From assembly GCF_018403285.1 (NCBI RefSeq), contig NZ_BOSJ01000015.1, positions 1 through 64,000 of the forward strand: 64,000 bases of DNA, read 5' to 3'. This DNA comes from Paenibacillus sp. J45TS6 (GTDB taxonomy: Bacteria > Bacillota > Bacilli > Paenibacillales > Paenibacillaceae). This document shows positions 1 through 8,042 of the stretch, in pieces. The translations under genes and the position numbers were made by a program. Below the pieces are notes generated by a model. It searched no databases and was not told the origin of the DNA. It worked only from the letters and a program-made list of their open reading frames with translations. Each line of letters opens with the position of its first letter. Position 1 is the stretch's first letter.

Positions 1-43
1 ATATATGAACTACTACAACACAAAACGATTGAAGGCAAAATTA

Positions 44-76
44 AAAACGAGTCCGGTACAGTACCGAACTCGTTTT
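44..76. terminator. Bidirectional intrinsic terminator
   Basis: An inverted repeat of about 15 bp (arms AACGAGTTCGGTAC-like with one mismatch) is flanked by an A-run on the left and TTTT on the right. It could end a plus-strand gene lying left of the window and the minus-strand transcript of the pectin cluster. The remaining bases up to 207 show nothing I can assign. Confidence 0.75.
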
Positions 77-207
77 ACCCAAGCTGCCTAATGAAATAAC
101 CGTGTCTAACATTTAGGGGTCACTTCACTGGAGGGCGGTTCTTTTTCGTATGATAAAGTATTCGTCTTAGAGAAACAAAAACAGAAACCTTGATTCATTC
201 TTACCCC

Positions 208-591
208 CTATACGGGATAAGCCATTACACTCATGAGTGCCAGTTCAGGCTGAGATGTATCAAGCCTGCTGTACTGAACAATAATGGGAATATCACTTTC
301 CACAATAAGTGCATAAGGCACACCAAGCGGTATAAACTCCCCATCCGCCTGAAGGCTGGCCGTCCTGATGTGAGAAGTTCGCCTTGCAGATACCCTAATC
401 ACATTACACTCGAGCGGATCGCGATCTTCAAAAAAGACAGTAATCCGTAGATTCGCATCTTGTCTTCCTATATTTAGGACACAAATACTTTCATGACTTT
501 CAAGCGCACCGCTGCTCTGCGGAGGAATGTATCCATCTGGAATTACCCATACGGTGTTACCTTTTGCGGCTTCCGGTCTAATTGAACTCAT
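208..591 (-). CDS. Sensory rhodopsin transducer (ASRT)-like protein
   Basis: A protein of about 127 residues resembling the Anabaena sensory rhodopsin transducer family: small soluble beta-sandwich proteins first described beside a rhodopsin but widespread without one. Family-like features are the N-terminal VWVIPDGYIPP stretch, the SHESICVLN segment, and the C-terminal part ending in SVMAYPV, a predicted all-beta fold. The start chosen is the ATG at 591, which has GGGAG eight bases upstream; an upstream in-frame TTG at 609 is less convincing. It is the last gene of a minus-strand cluster, 36 bp behind a rhamnogalacturonan acetylesterase. That context suggests carbohydrate binding or sensing rather than phototaxis, since no rhodopsin gene is present. 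The family assignment is from recall of motifs; the role is inference. Confidence 0.7.
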   Translation of the reverse strand: MSSIRPEAAKGNTVWVIPDGYIPPQSSGALESHESICVLNIGRQDANLRITVFFEDRDPLECNVIRVSARRTSHIRTASLQADGEFIPLGVPYALIVESDIPIIVQYSRLDTSQPELALMSVMAYPV

Positions 592-627
592 CCTCGTATC
601 TCCCTTCAAATAGGTTTATTTCCGCTA

Positions 628-1800
628 TTACCTGTCTCTCAAAGCTTCCGGTGAACGCAAAAACATAGTCAGCGGATGAATTGCGAGTTCAGCTATAGAG
701 GCGGCTACAATTCTAGCCATTCTTTTTGCCCCGTACTGCGAGAAATGTGTATTATCTTCTACTCCAGCAGGAAAATGAATATATTCGCCAGGCCAAGCCC
801 ACAAGAAATCGAGTTTACTGCCTTCCACCCCAGCTTGTTCAAATACGATCTTGCTGCGAGCAGCGAGATCAATCAAAGGAACATTCTCCTTTTCTGCGAG
901 TTCTTTCATAGCAACAATATAATCCCCATGTGTGTCCATGAGGGTTCCATCTTCGTTAAAGTATCTGCGCTGTACAGGAGTAATCAGAACCGGATGAGCT
1001 TCGCGCTCTCGAGCTGCCAGAGTATATTTACTCAGATATTCCTGATAGGTTGTAAACGGCTTCGTTCCTCTTAGTACATCTGATTTCTCATCATTATGAC
1101 CAAACTGAATAAAGAGAAAATCTCCGGCTTTGATGTTAGTTAGTATCCCATCCAGCCGTCCCTCTTCGATGAAACTTTTCGTACTGCGTCCCGAATGTGC
1201 ATGATTATCTACCGCCACATCATGTTTGAAAAAGGATGGCAACATCTGCCCCCATCCCGCATAGGGATAGCCTGATGCAGGCTGATCACATACCGTAGAA
1301 TCCCCAGCAATATAAACGGTAAGCGTCTCATTCGCTTCCATTACTTCGAGTGCATTAATCCTCGGAGCAGGACCGGAAAAAGAAAGTCGTAACGGTTCAC
1401 CTTCACGAACAACAACACTGAATTTTTCTTCAATCCATTGCCCAGGCTGGGTATGAACAGGCGGCATCATGAGTCTGCCTTCACCTGCCCGAATCTCAGT
1501 AATCGATTCGGTATTGTTGTCGCCCATTAACGTATGAACACGATATGTACCGGGCGGAACATCGAGGATAAAAGCCGCATGAAGCGGAATGCAAAAACGG
1601 TCTTGAAGTGTTTTTTTAATAGTAGAAGCCTTCTTAGATGAAGCAAGATCCGTTTGCTCCTGTGAACGATCTCTCCCATACACTCGGTCTATGGATTCAA
1701 ATCCATAACCAAGTTCCGCATGATACAGCGTATCCGGAAGAACCCCAGTATAGCCTTCTGCTGCCGTTCCAGGTCCAAAATCAAATTTATAATGAATCAT
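628..1800 (-). CDS. Rhamnogalacturonan acetylesterase-type SGNH hydrolase
   Basis: A 390-residue SGNH/GDSL esterase. The first about 155 residues form a galactose-binding-like beta domain (KFDFGPGTAAEGYTGV at the start, as in many rhamnogalacturonan acetylesterases). The hydrolase domain carries block I AGDSTVCD near residue 170 (Ser nucleophile), block II HSGRSTKSF, block III GHNDEKS (oxyanion Asn) and block V DNTHFSQYGA (catalytic Asp-His pair). No signal peptide is visible, so it is probably cytoplasmic and acts on imported acetylated pectin oligosaccharides. It starts at an ATG preceded by GGAGATGAGG. It sits between an AraC-domain protein (33 bp upstream) and an ASRT-like protein, likely one operon. 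Substrate is inferred from family resemblance; other acetyl-carbohydrate esterases are possible. Confidence 0.85.
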   Translation of the reverse strand: MIHYKFDFGPGTAAEGYTGVLPDTLYHAELGYGFESIDRVYGRDRSQEQTDLASSKKASTIKKTLQDRFCIPLHAAFILDVPPGTYRVHTLMGDNNTESITEIRAGEGRLMMPPVHTQPGQWIEEKFSVVVREGEPLRLSFSGPAPRINALEVMEANETLTVYIAGDSTVCDQPASGYPYAGWGQMLPSFFKHDVAVDNHAHSGRSTKSFIEEGRLDGILTNIKAGDFLFIQFGHNDEKSDVLRGTKPFTTYQEYLSKYTLAAREREAHPVLITPVQRRYFNEDGTLMDTHGDYIVAMKELAEKENVPLIDLAARSKIVFEQAGVEGSKLDFLWAWPGEYIHFPAGVEDNTHFSQYGAKRMARIVAASIAELAIHPLTMFLRSPEALRDR

Positions 1801-1832
1801 GAAGTGACCTCATCTCCTTCATCTTATAACCT

Positions 1833-2276
1833 TCATCTCGCTCTGCTTCGATAATCCGAGGGAGTAACCCCTGTCCACTTTTTAAACACTTGACTGAAAT
1901 ACTGCGGATTCCTTCCAAAGCCAAATGACTCTGCAAGTTCAAAAATTTTCGCATCCTGATCTTTGTGCCGCATGTAACTGCATGCCTGCTGTATCCGATA
2001 TTGATTGAGATATTGAGAGAAGCCGATTCCTGTAATTCTCTTAAATACTTTTCCTAAATAGTCCGGATTCATATACAGCTTATGTCTAGCAATGGTATTT
2101 AATGAAATGTCCGAATCTGCATAATGACGATGAACAAGTTCCAAAAGCTGATAGACGATCATCGACTGTCTACTGACTGCTTCCATATTTTTTTCTTTTG
2201 AGAGAGGTAAAGACGTATCTAGTAATGAATAGGCTGATCCTTGACTCATATGTTCCATTTGCAGTAAATCGTTCAT
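1833..2276 (-). CDS. AraC-family DNA-binding protein lacking a sensor domain
   Basis: About 147 residues. The C-terminal 100 residues are an AraC-type double helix-turn-helix: IARHKLYMNPDYLGKVFKR for the first HTH and GFGRNPQYFSQVFKKWTGVTPSDYR for the second, the classic family signature. Only about 45 residues precede it, so the receiver or cupin sensor domain found in full-length family members (for example YesN-type response regulators of pectin use) is absent. AAGGAGG lies 11 bases before the ATG at 2276; an in-frame TTG at 2282 is five bases from it, so the start is uncertain by two codons. The good ribosome-binding site argues for an expressed short protein, though origin as a remnant of a longer regulator is possible. 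First gene of the cluster with the acetylesterase; probably regulates pectin-related genes. Confidence 0.75.
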   Translation of the reverse strand: MNDLLQMEHMSQGSAYSLLDTSLPLSKEKNMEAVSRQSMIVYQLLELVHRHYADSDISLNTIARHKLYMNPDYLGKVFKRITGIGFSQYLNQYRIQQACSYMRHKDQDAKIFELAESFGFGRNPQYFSQVFKKWTGVTPSDYRSRAR

Positions 2277-2282
2277 GTACAA

Positions 2283-2551
2283 ACGCGCCTCCTTTTAAGG
2301 AACAGTACATTAGTGTACAAACATTCTCTGCTGCCCTTCTGATGAAGCCAAACATTAATTATCTACCTAAAATAAATTGTAAGCGTTTTAAATTGTAAAC
2401 AAAAAAAGAAACTTAATTACCTCCTCCATCTGTTTTGCATTTGGAAAAATAACAACTTACCACATTTAAATCTGTGTTGTTCTTTGAATTTCTTTATTTT
2501 GATTATAAACCCAATTCCTGTATATTGTACAGTTTGGATTTGATGAAAGTG
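2283..2551. other. Non-coding region upstream of the pectin cluster
   Basis: AT-rich intergenic DNA. Apart from the cre-like site and the possible promoter around it I see no open frame with a ribosome-binding site and no conserved RNA structure. Confidence 0.5.
2378..2391. promoter_or_regulatory. Near-consensus cre (CcpA) site
   Basis: On the minus strand TTAAAACGCTTACA matches the cre consensus TGWNANCGNTNWCA at all but one position. It lies about 100 bp before the AraC-acetylesterase-ASRT cluster, directly after a possible -35 TTTACA (plus-strand 2394-2399) and before a weak -10 TTTATT. A CcpA site between the promoter boxes would give carbon catabolite repression, which suits a pectin-use operon. 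Sequence match only. Confidence 0.5.
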
Positions 2552-2577
2552 AAAAAAGGTTACCCCCAGGGGTAACC
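2552..2577 (-). terminator. Intrinsic terminator of the SGNH hydrolase gene
   Basis: A perfect inverted repeat GGTTACCCC/GGGGTAACC at 2558-2577 is followed, on the minus strand, by a run of six T (2552-2557). It lies 40 bp past the stop of the secreted SGNH gene. Confidence 0.85.
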
Positions 2578-2617
2578 ACTCAGAGATAACCTTCCTTCAA
2601 TACTACCACGCTAAAAT

Positions 2618-3880
2618 TTAAGGATTGATAAAGACCGTTTTTAATTTGGACTGATACTGGACATCAAAACCAAGATTTTCTGCAACTAGGGCAAGAGGCA
2701 CATAGGTTTTGGATTCTTTACCGACTTTTTGTAAGAAGGCTGGTGTTGCAACTGGAATCGATTGATCATTCACAAGTACGGTCTTTGATCCCATTTTAAT
2801 TTCTACCGTTTTCGTACCATATGTGATTTTCGTAGATTTCGTCTGATTATCCCATTTGGATTCTGCGGATACGGCTTCTACAATATCCTGAATCGCAATA
2901 TAGTTCTGATTATTTTTAAGAACAGGTTTATAAGGAGTAGCAAGCTGCTTACCGCTCACGAAAATATTCATCGGCTCCTCCCGATCAGGTATCTGAAGCT
3001 TTACATAATCTCCCCAGATCACTTTAGCGAATACCTCAGCGATGGCTTCATATCCATATTGATTGGGATGAAAGTCACGATGCCTGATCATATGGGTCAT
3101 CGTTCCCTCTCCTCCCACAAACTCCTTCGCCACATGAGCGACTTTTATACGAACTCCCTGTTCGTTCAGCTGGGCTGCCACCGTATCCACCGTATCTGTA
3201 AATAAAGCGGCTGCACCCATCAGCTTGTTGTATAGAGCTTCATTGCCCACTTTGGGGAGGGGCTGATACTGATCTGCAATCACAAAGAGAGCATCTTCGT
3301 TTAAGGCATGCAGATCATTTACTGAAGCGGTTACCTGCTCCGAATAACGACTCAGCAGTTCCTTTACTCGCTCACTCAGCTGAGCATCTGTGAGACTTTC
3401 CCCTGTAACCAGTAACTCCGATACATCATTTCCGCCGATCGTAATAGCGATGACATCCGCTTCGGTAACTTCGGTCTGAATCTGCTTTATCTGATCTGTA
3501 AAATCTCCAACCCTTGGGTCAGGCAATGCTTCCTGAATCGCTTCAGAAGATTTCTTCTCTCCCTTAGCAATCGCATCTGTAAACTGAAGAAGGCCTGATG
3601 TTTTCAGTCCCGCGATGCCGTAGTTACTAACTTTGGTACGTCCATGCAGCAGGGCTTGCTCTTCCAGTCGTTCAACGTAACCATAAGGACTTGTTTTAAA
3701 ATCTTCCATTCCCGGCTCAAAACCGACAGTAATGGAATCTCCCAGCGTTACAATGCGATATTCCTTCGTTATTTCCTGTGCCTGTGCAGACAATGGTCCT
3801 GTTCCTAAAAGGAATCCAATCGCGATAAGCGATACAGAACATGTCCGCACCTTATTTTTAATGCTAGTCCACTTCAACAT
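2618..3880 (-). CDS. Secreted SGNH/GDSL hydrolase with C-terminal stalk domain
   Basis: A 420-residue exported esterase/lipase-like protein. Residues 1-34 are a signal peptide (positive start, hydrophobic core, cleavage near SAQAQE). The SGNH domain (about 40-290) has block I TLGDSITVG, block III TIGGNDVSE and the C-terminal DFHPNQYGY with the Asp-His pair. Residues about 305-418 form a copper-amine-oxidase-like N-terminal (stalk) domain, recognisable by VNDQSIPVATPAF and TYVPLALVAENLGF, which is common on Paenibacillus surface and secreted proteins. GGGGG lies ahead of the ATG at 3880. It stands alone with its own terminator. Likely substrates are lipids or acetylated or acylated polymers outside the cell; the sequence does not say which. 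Confidence 0.85.
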   Translation of the reverse strand: MLKWTSIKNKVRTCSVSLIAIGFLLGTGPLSAQAQEITKEYRIVTLGDSITVGFEPGMEDFKTSPYGYVERLEEQALLHGRTKVSNYGIAGLKTSGLLQFTDAIAKGEKKSSEAIQEALPDPRVGDFTDQIKQIQTEVTEADVIAITIGGNDVSELLVTGESLTDAQLSERVKELLSRYSEQVTASVNDLHALNEDALFVIADQYQPLPKVGNEALYNKLMGAAALFTDTVDTVAAQLNEQGVRIKVAHVAKEFVGGEGTMTHMIRHRDFHPNQYGYEAIAEVFAKVIWGDYVKLQIPDREEPMNIFVSGKQLATPYKPVLKNNQNYIAIQDIVEAVSAESKWDNQTKSTKITYGTKTVEIKMGSKTVLVNDQSIPVATPAFLQKVGKESKTYVPLALVAENLGFDVQYQSKLKTVFINP

Positions 3881-3945
3881 AGATGATATGTCGCCCCCTT
3901 TTTATAATTCCTTATTTTACCACCTATGCAGGACTACGGGTACAA

Positions 3946-3986
3946 ATAAAAAAGAAGTTCTCTCTTCACCTTAAGAGAGAACTTCT
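3946..3986 (-). terminator. Intrinsic terminator
   Basis: A 14-bp inverted repeat (AGAAGTTCTCTCTT and its complement) at 3953-3986 with a T-rich tail on the minus strand. It ends the two-gene transcript of the inositol phosphatase and its small partner. Confidence 0.8.
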
Positions 3987-4008
3987 TCTGAATTTGTTAA
4001 GCACTTCT

Positions 4009-4287
4009 TTATTTTTCTGTTTCTGAATCTTTCTTTTCAGCCAAAGGTTTGTTGGTGGAAGAATGCTTGGTTTTTTCCATATAGGCGTCATAACGATCGT
4101 CTACTTCTTTAGCCATACTGCGATATTTTAACGTTTCTTCTACGATCGGATCCAGCTCTGTCTGAATTCGGATCTCGTATTTAGGAGAGACCTGTTCCCG
4201 CTCTCTTTTCTCAGGATCTCCATAATCCGGTTCACCGTCCGTAAGCATATCGCTCAGCTTTTTCTCAAGTTCATGTGAATCTGGCAT
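4009..4287 (-). CDS. Small acidic hypothetical protein
   Basis: A 92-residue, highly charged protein with no membrane segment or cysteine. It is predicted mostly helical or disordered (LEKKLSDMLTDG at the start, a Lys/Glu/Ser-rich end). I do not recognise the family. AGGAGG is nine bases before the ATG, so it is probably translated. It follows the inositol monophosphatase-like gene by 15 bp on the same strand and shares its terminator, so they are co-transcribed. No function can be given. Confidence 0.7.
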   Translation of the reverse strand: MPDSHELEKKLSDMLTDGEPDYGDPEKREREQVSPKYEIRIQTELDPIVEETLKYRSMAKEVDDRYDAYMEKTKHSSTNKPLAEKKDSETEK

Positions 4288-4302
4288 ATCTGCATTCCTC
4301 CT

Positions 4303-5184
4303 TCACTTGTCTTCTGCGATACCTGTGGCTTTCGCTTCTTTCAGGACAGTAATCAGTTCGTGATGCAGCTTTCCATTACTTGCTGTAACATGGCGCACCG
4401 ACAGATCATAAGGATGCCCTGCTGCGCTTGTTACCATACCACCTGACTCCTGAACGAGTAAGGCACCTGCTGCGATATCCCATGGGTTAAGTCCAATCTC
4501 TGTATATCCGCTCAGTCTGCCTGCCGCAACATAGGCAAGATGCAGTGCGGCAGATCCGCCTGCTCGTAAATTACGGACTTTGGGAGCCAGAGCCTGCACT
4601 GCTGCCATATTCGTAGGCAAGGCAAAGCTTGGGTCCGGCGGAAAACCGACGGCTATAAGTCCATCGGAAAGGTGCTCTTCTAAAGAGACTTGCATACGGT
4701 TTCCATGTACATAAGCCCCTTTTCCTTTTTCAGCTACAAACAACTCGTCTCGGATGGGGTCATAGATCACGCCTACAATGATCTCTCCGTGATGTGCGAG
4801 CGCAATGGATACGGAGAAAAATGGAAATCCATGAACAAAGTTCGTTGTTCCGTCTACCGGATCTACAATCCATAGAAACTCCTCATCTTTTACCGCTTGC
4901 AAAGCAAGATTAGAAGCATCCGGGCCCGGCTCTACGCCTTCTTCACCAAGAATAGCATGGTCCGGAAAATGAGTCAGAATTAATCGGCGGATCATTTGCT
5001 CCGCCCCTTTATCCACTTCCGTAACAAGGTCCTGCTCGGAATATTTTGTCGACATCTTCAGATTGGAACCGACTTTGCTCTTAATCCATTCCCCTGTTTT
5101 CGCAGCAGCATTAATAGCAACAGCTGTATAACTCTTACTTGAAACTACATAAGGAGTCTTCTGATTTTCATTCAAAACAATCAC
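4303..5184 (-). CDS. suhB: Inositol-1-monophosphatase family protein
   Basis: A 293-residue Mg2+-dependent sugar/inositol phosphatase of the IMPase superfamily. Metal-binding motifs are all present: ILGEEG (Glu of motif 1), WIVDPVDGTTNFVHGFP (motif A, residues about 110-126) and the C-terminal NPWDIAAGALLVQESGG (motif B). The likely reaction is hydrolysis of myo-inositol phosphates, though bacterial members also take NADP, fructose-1,6-bisphosphate or other phosphates. Translation probably starts at a GTG (5184) with GAGG eight bases before it. It is followed after 15 bp by a small acidic protein in the same operon. The symbol is used for family resemblance only. Confidence 0.85.
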   Translation of the reverse strand: MIVLNENQKTPYVVSSKSYTAVAINAAAKTGEWIKSKVGSNLKMSTKYSEQDLVTEVDKGAEQMIRRLILTHFPDHAILGEEGVEPGPDASNLALQAVKDEEFLWIVDPVDGTTNFVHGFPFFSVSIALAHHGEIIVGVIYDPIRDELFVAEKGKGAYVHGNRMQVSLEEHLSDGLIAVGFPPDPSFALPTNMAAVQALAPKVRNLRAGGSAALHLAYVAAGRLSGYTEIGLNPWDIAAGALLVQESGGMVTSAAGHPYDLSVRHVTASNGKLHHELITVLKEAKATGIAEDK

Positions 5185-5285
5185 ACTACTTTCCTCATTT
5201 CTAAGAGAACACCATGTTAGAAAATATTCAATTTGCTTACTCTTGCTTACTATAGTAACGTTTCAGGAGCATATCGGTTACCCAC

Positions 5286-5326
5286 AAAAGTCCTGATTCA
5301 CAAAATTGTACGAATTGGGATCAGGG
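5286..5326 (-). terminator. Possible terminator overlapping the uvsE stop
   Basis: CCTGAT at the uvsE end pairs with ATCAGG about 25 bases on, followed on the minus strand by ACTTTTG. The long loop and short T-run make it only a moderate candidate. Confidence 0.45.
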
Positions 5327-6322
5327 CGTTACACGAATGGTAGCTCCATCTAGAATTTCGATACCTTCCCCCGTTAAAGTCTTAAATGCATCCATAAGCG
5401 CAAATAACGCTTCGTCCTTACGTTTTGCTTCAATCATCACATCAAGAAACGGCGTATCCTTCGCAATCTCTCTTAAAAAAGTAAGCAGTGGTTCCAGCTC
5501 CACTCCATCTGCATGACTACGGATGTCTTTTTCATTCTTAGGACTCGAAATATGGACTTTAGGAGCTAAAGGAGTCTCTGGTAGAGTATCAGCCTGAGCG
5601 AAAGGAGTGGTCCAGGTAGCCTGAATCTCTTCCCACAACTCCCAAGGTTTCTCTCCATCATTATTTACCCACTGGTGGTGAATATCTAAAACCATGGGAA
5701 GACCTGTTTTCTTGCAAACCTCAAGAGTCTCCACCGCGTTAAATGTCTTATCATCATTCTCCAGTGTCATTCTTTCCTTGATATCGGATGCCAAGGCACT
5801 AAAATTCTCTATAAAACGTTCAGCCGAGCGCTGTTTATTACCATAGGCTCCGCCGATATGTATATTGTTCTTCGCCGTAGCATTCAGCCCCATGGCACCC
5901 AGCATAGATTTGTGATGCTGCAGATCACGGATCGAACTTGCCAAAACGTCCTCACGCGGTGTACTAAGCACCGTAAAATGATCCGGATGAAAGGATACTC
6001 TCATCTTGTGCTTTTTCACAAAATCGCCTACCTCCCGAAAGGATGGGGTTAGCGCTTCAAACGGGTTCCAGTCCTGCAAATCTGCATGTGTGGCCAGCGG
6101 GATCAGTTTCGAAGAAAAACGGTATACCCAAATCTGATGAGCGAGGTTGTGCCTAAGTAATCTTAATGTGTTATGTAAATTTTCGGCAGCGATACGCTCA
6201 AGTTTGCGAATGGCTGCCTCTCGATCTCCCATTTTATTAAAACTAGCCATTGTCATCGTCTTCGATGGAGAAGCATTGTTTACAAGGACAGACATAGCTA
6301 CATAACCGAAGCGTACGATCAT
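5321..6322 (-). CDS. uvsE: UV damage endonuclease UvsE
   Basis: A TIM-barrel endonuclease of the UVDE family that nicks DNA 5' of pyrimidine dimers and 6-4 photoproducts, starting an alternative excision repair route. Family signatures seen: MIVRFGYVAMSV at the start, LRHNLAHQIWVYRFSSKLIPLATH, FHPDHFTVLSTP, NIHIGGAYGNK, LENDDKTF and the MVLDIHHQWVN segment; the His, Asp and Glu residues in these supply the metal ligands. The better start is the ATG at 6322 with AGGAAGG about ten bases upstream; an in-frame GTG at 6343 would add seven residues but overlaps that ribosome-binding site. The predicted protein has 333 residues. It is a single-gene unit. In Bacillus relatives uvsE contributes to UV resistance, including of spores. 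Confidence 0.93.
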   Translation of the reverse strand: MIVRFGYVAMSVLVNNASPSKTMTMASFNKMGDREAAIRKLERIAAENLHNTLRLLRHNLAHQIWVYRFSSKLIPLATHADLQDWNPFEALTPSFREVGDFVKKHKMRVSFHPDHFTVLSTPREDVLASSIRDLQHHKSMLGAMGLNATAKNNIHIGGAYGNKQRSAERFIENFSALASDIKERMTLENDDKTFNAVETLEVCKKTGLPMVLDIHHQWVNNDGEKPWELWEEIQATWTTPFAQADTLPETPLAPKVHISSPKNEKDIRSHADGVELEPLLTFLREIAKDTPFLDVMIEAKRKDEALFALMDAFKTLTGEGIEILDGATIRVTP

Positions 6323-6405
6323 AGGATGAGTCCTTCCTCTCACAGTAACCTTAATAGTACAGATTATACCCGTAAGAGACTTGTTAAAACCCTGTTCCTT
6401 CTGCT

Positions 6406-6729
6406 TCAGCTCTTCGTTTGTTCTCCAAAGAACATTTCATAAGCAAGCTTTGTCTGAATTCGTGACTCTTCTTCTGTAAGCTTACGCTCGAGAATCATCT
6501 CAACCTCGGTCACTTCTTGATTCTGAAAGTTAATTTCTGCGATGCAGCCTACAATTTTCACTATCGCGATCGCCACGTTATCTGGGGTATACGCAATTAC
6601 TTTTTGCCCTGTAGGAAAGACGCGCAAGCCCTGTTTCACCATTTTACCTCTTCCGTATTCTAGAAGCTCGTACAGCTCTTGTTCACTTTTAAACTTACAT
6701 ACTGAATTAAACTCGGTCTGAAATCCCAT
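6406..6729 (-). CDS. Conserved-type hypothetical protein, 107 aa
   Basis: A 107-residue soluble protein with alternating beta/alpha character: a helical N-terminal stretch (KSEQELYELLEYGRG), then beta-rich GLRVFPTGQKVIAYTP and VAIAIVKIVGCIAEI, and a charged helical end (ERKLTEEESRIQTKLAYEMF). It vaguely recalls the small DUF2584-type proteins of Bacillus but I am not confident. GGGAGG stands nine bases before the ATG. It lies between uvsE and ddl on the same strand but a terminator separates it from ddl on the other side. No function is assigned. Confidence 0.65.
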   Translation of the reverse strand: MGFQTEFNSVCKFKSEQELYELLEYGRGKMVKQGLRVFPTGQKVIAYTPDNVAIAIVKIVGCIAEINFQNQEVTEVEMILERKLTEEESRIQTKLAYEMFFGEQTKS

Positions 6730-6774
6730 GACTTGTCCTCCCCTTCCATTCTCTTATTTCCTTTTTCGTTATAG

Positions 6775-6801
6775 CAAAAAGGGGAAGTCATCGCTCCCCT
6801 T
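6775..6801 (-). terminator. Intrinsic terminator of ddl
   Basis: AAGGGGA/TCCCCTT stem at 6779-6801 with a T-run on the minus strand, just past the ddl stop. Confidence 0.8.
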
Positions 6802-6813
6802 CTCGCTTACATC

Positions 6814-7908
6814 TTATTTATTATTTTCGTATTGCAATGCTTGTTTCAGTTCATAACGTTCCAAGGCAAGCTCGATCATACGATCAAGAAGCGCCTTATA
6901 GGATATACCTGTTTCCCGCCACAACAGTGGATACATACTGAATGGGGTAAATCCAGGCATTGTATTCACTTCATTGATAAGAATCTTTCCATCCGAACGG
7001 CGAACGAAGAAGTCTGCACGAGTAATCCCGTTTCCTTCAATCGCCCGGAATGCACTCAGTGCTGCTTCGCGAACTTGATCTGCTTTCTCTTCATCAAGAG
7101 GAGCCGGGATCAGCATTTCGGATTGTCCATCCGTGTACTTCGCTGCATAATCATAATAATCGCTGGAAGATACGATCTCGCCCGGAACGGAAGCAATTGC
7201 TTCTTCATTACCAAGTACGCTGACTTCCACTTCTCTTGCATCGACGAACTCTTCTACGATGACTTTGATATCATAGCGAAGAGCATAATCAACTGCTTCG
7301 ATCAGTTCTTCCCGATTGCGTGCTTTAGAAATACCTACACTTGAGCCAAGATTCGCCGGTTTAACGAACATTGGGTATCCAAGCTGGCCTTCCATATTCA
7401 CAATGAGTTCATCGCTTGAACGTTTCCACTGAATATGATTAAAGTAAGCATACTCACACTGCTCAATACCCGCCTGTGCAAATAACTTCTTCATCGTTAC
7501 TTTATCCATGCCGGCAGCAGATGGCAGTACGCCTGCACCTACGTATGGCATATCAGCCATTTCGAAAAGTCCTTGAATTGTACCATCTTCACCATACGTG
7601 CCATGCAAGAGCGGAAACATAACATCGATTTCACTCTCGCCGCCGTATAGACGGCTGAATAACGTATTCAGTGCATCTCGAGTATCCTCGGGATTACCCT
7701 TAAGTTTTAGTGCATCTACGCTTGCAGGCGGAGCTGTAAGCATATTTCCTTTTGCCCATGTCCCCTGCTTCGAGATATAAAAAGGAACGAGCTCGTATTT
7801 GTCATAATCAAAAGCACTTGTCACAGCAAATGCAGTCTGCAGGGATACTTCGTGTTCCCCTGATTTACCACCGTATACAATACCTACGGTCATTTTATTC
7901 TGTACCAT
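6814..7908 (-). CDS. ddl: D-alanine--D-alanine ligase
   Basis: An ATP-grasp enzyme of 364 residues that joins two D-alanines for the peptidoglycan pentapeptide, acting in the cytoplasm. It has the N-terminal VGIVYGGKSGEHEVSL, the HGTYGEDGTIQGL segment, the serine/omega-loop region LGSSVGISKARN, and the C-terminal metal site ADFFVRRSDGKILINEVNTMPGFTPFSMYP. Length and the DG-IQG insertion fit the longer (DdlA/VanA-like) group rather than the shorter DdlB forms. GGAGG precedes the ATG. It is a single-gene transcript with its own terminator, with no murF neighbour here. The F/Y selectivity positions resemble ordinary D-Ala-D-Ala ligases, but substrate specificity cannot be settled by eye. Confidence 0.93.
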   Translation of the reverse strand: MVQNKMTVGIVYGGKSGEHEVSLQTAFAVTSAFDYDKYELVPFYISKQGTWAKGNMLTAPPASVDALKLKGNPEDTRDALNTLFSRLYGGESEIDVMFPLLHGTYGEDGTIQGLFEMADMPYVGAGVLPSAAGMDKVTMKKLFAQAGIEQCEYAYFNHIQWKRSSDELIVNMEGQLGYPMFVKPANLGSSVGISKARNREELIEAVDYALRYDIKVIVEEFVDAREVEVSVLGNEEAIASVPGEIVSSSDYYDYAAKYTDGQSEMLIPAPLDEEKADQVREAALSAFRAIEGNGITRADFFVRRSDGKILINEVNTMPGFTPFSMYPLLWRETGISYKALLDRMIELALERYELKQALQYENNK

Positions 7909-8042
7909 GCCTTACCTCCGGTTTCTATTAAACGGATAGGTCTTGGAGAAAGTTAAACATTCGTTAAGAAGATATCGTATCCGCCAAGGCCCACCGTATC
8001 TATGCCAGCAGTATATTCATCAAGGATGATGATCGTTCCGTA

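Noticed and set aside
6832-7344. 170-codon plus-strand frame over ddl
   Set aside because: Antisense to conserved ddl motifs and without a ribosome-binding site or recognisable composition.
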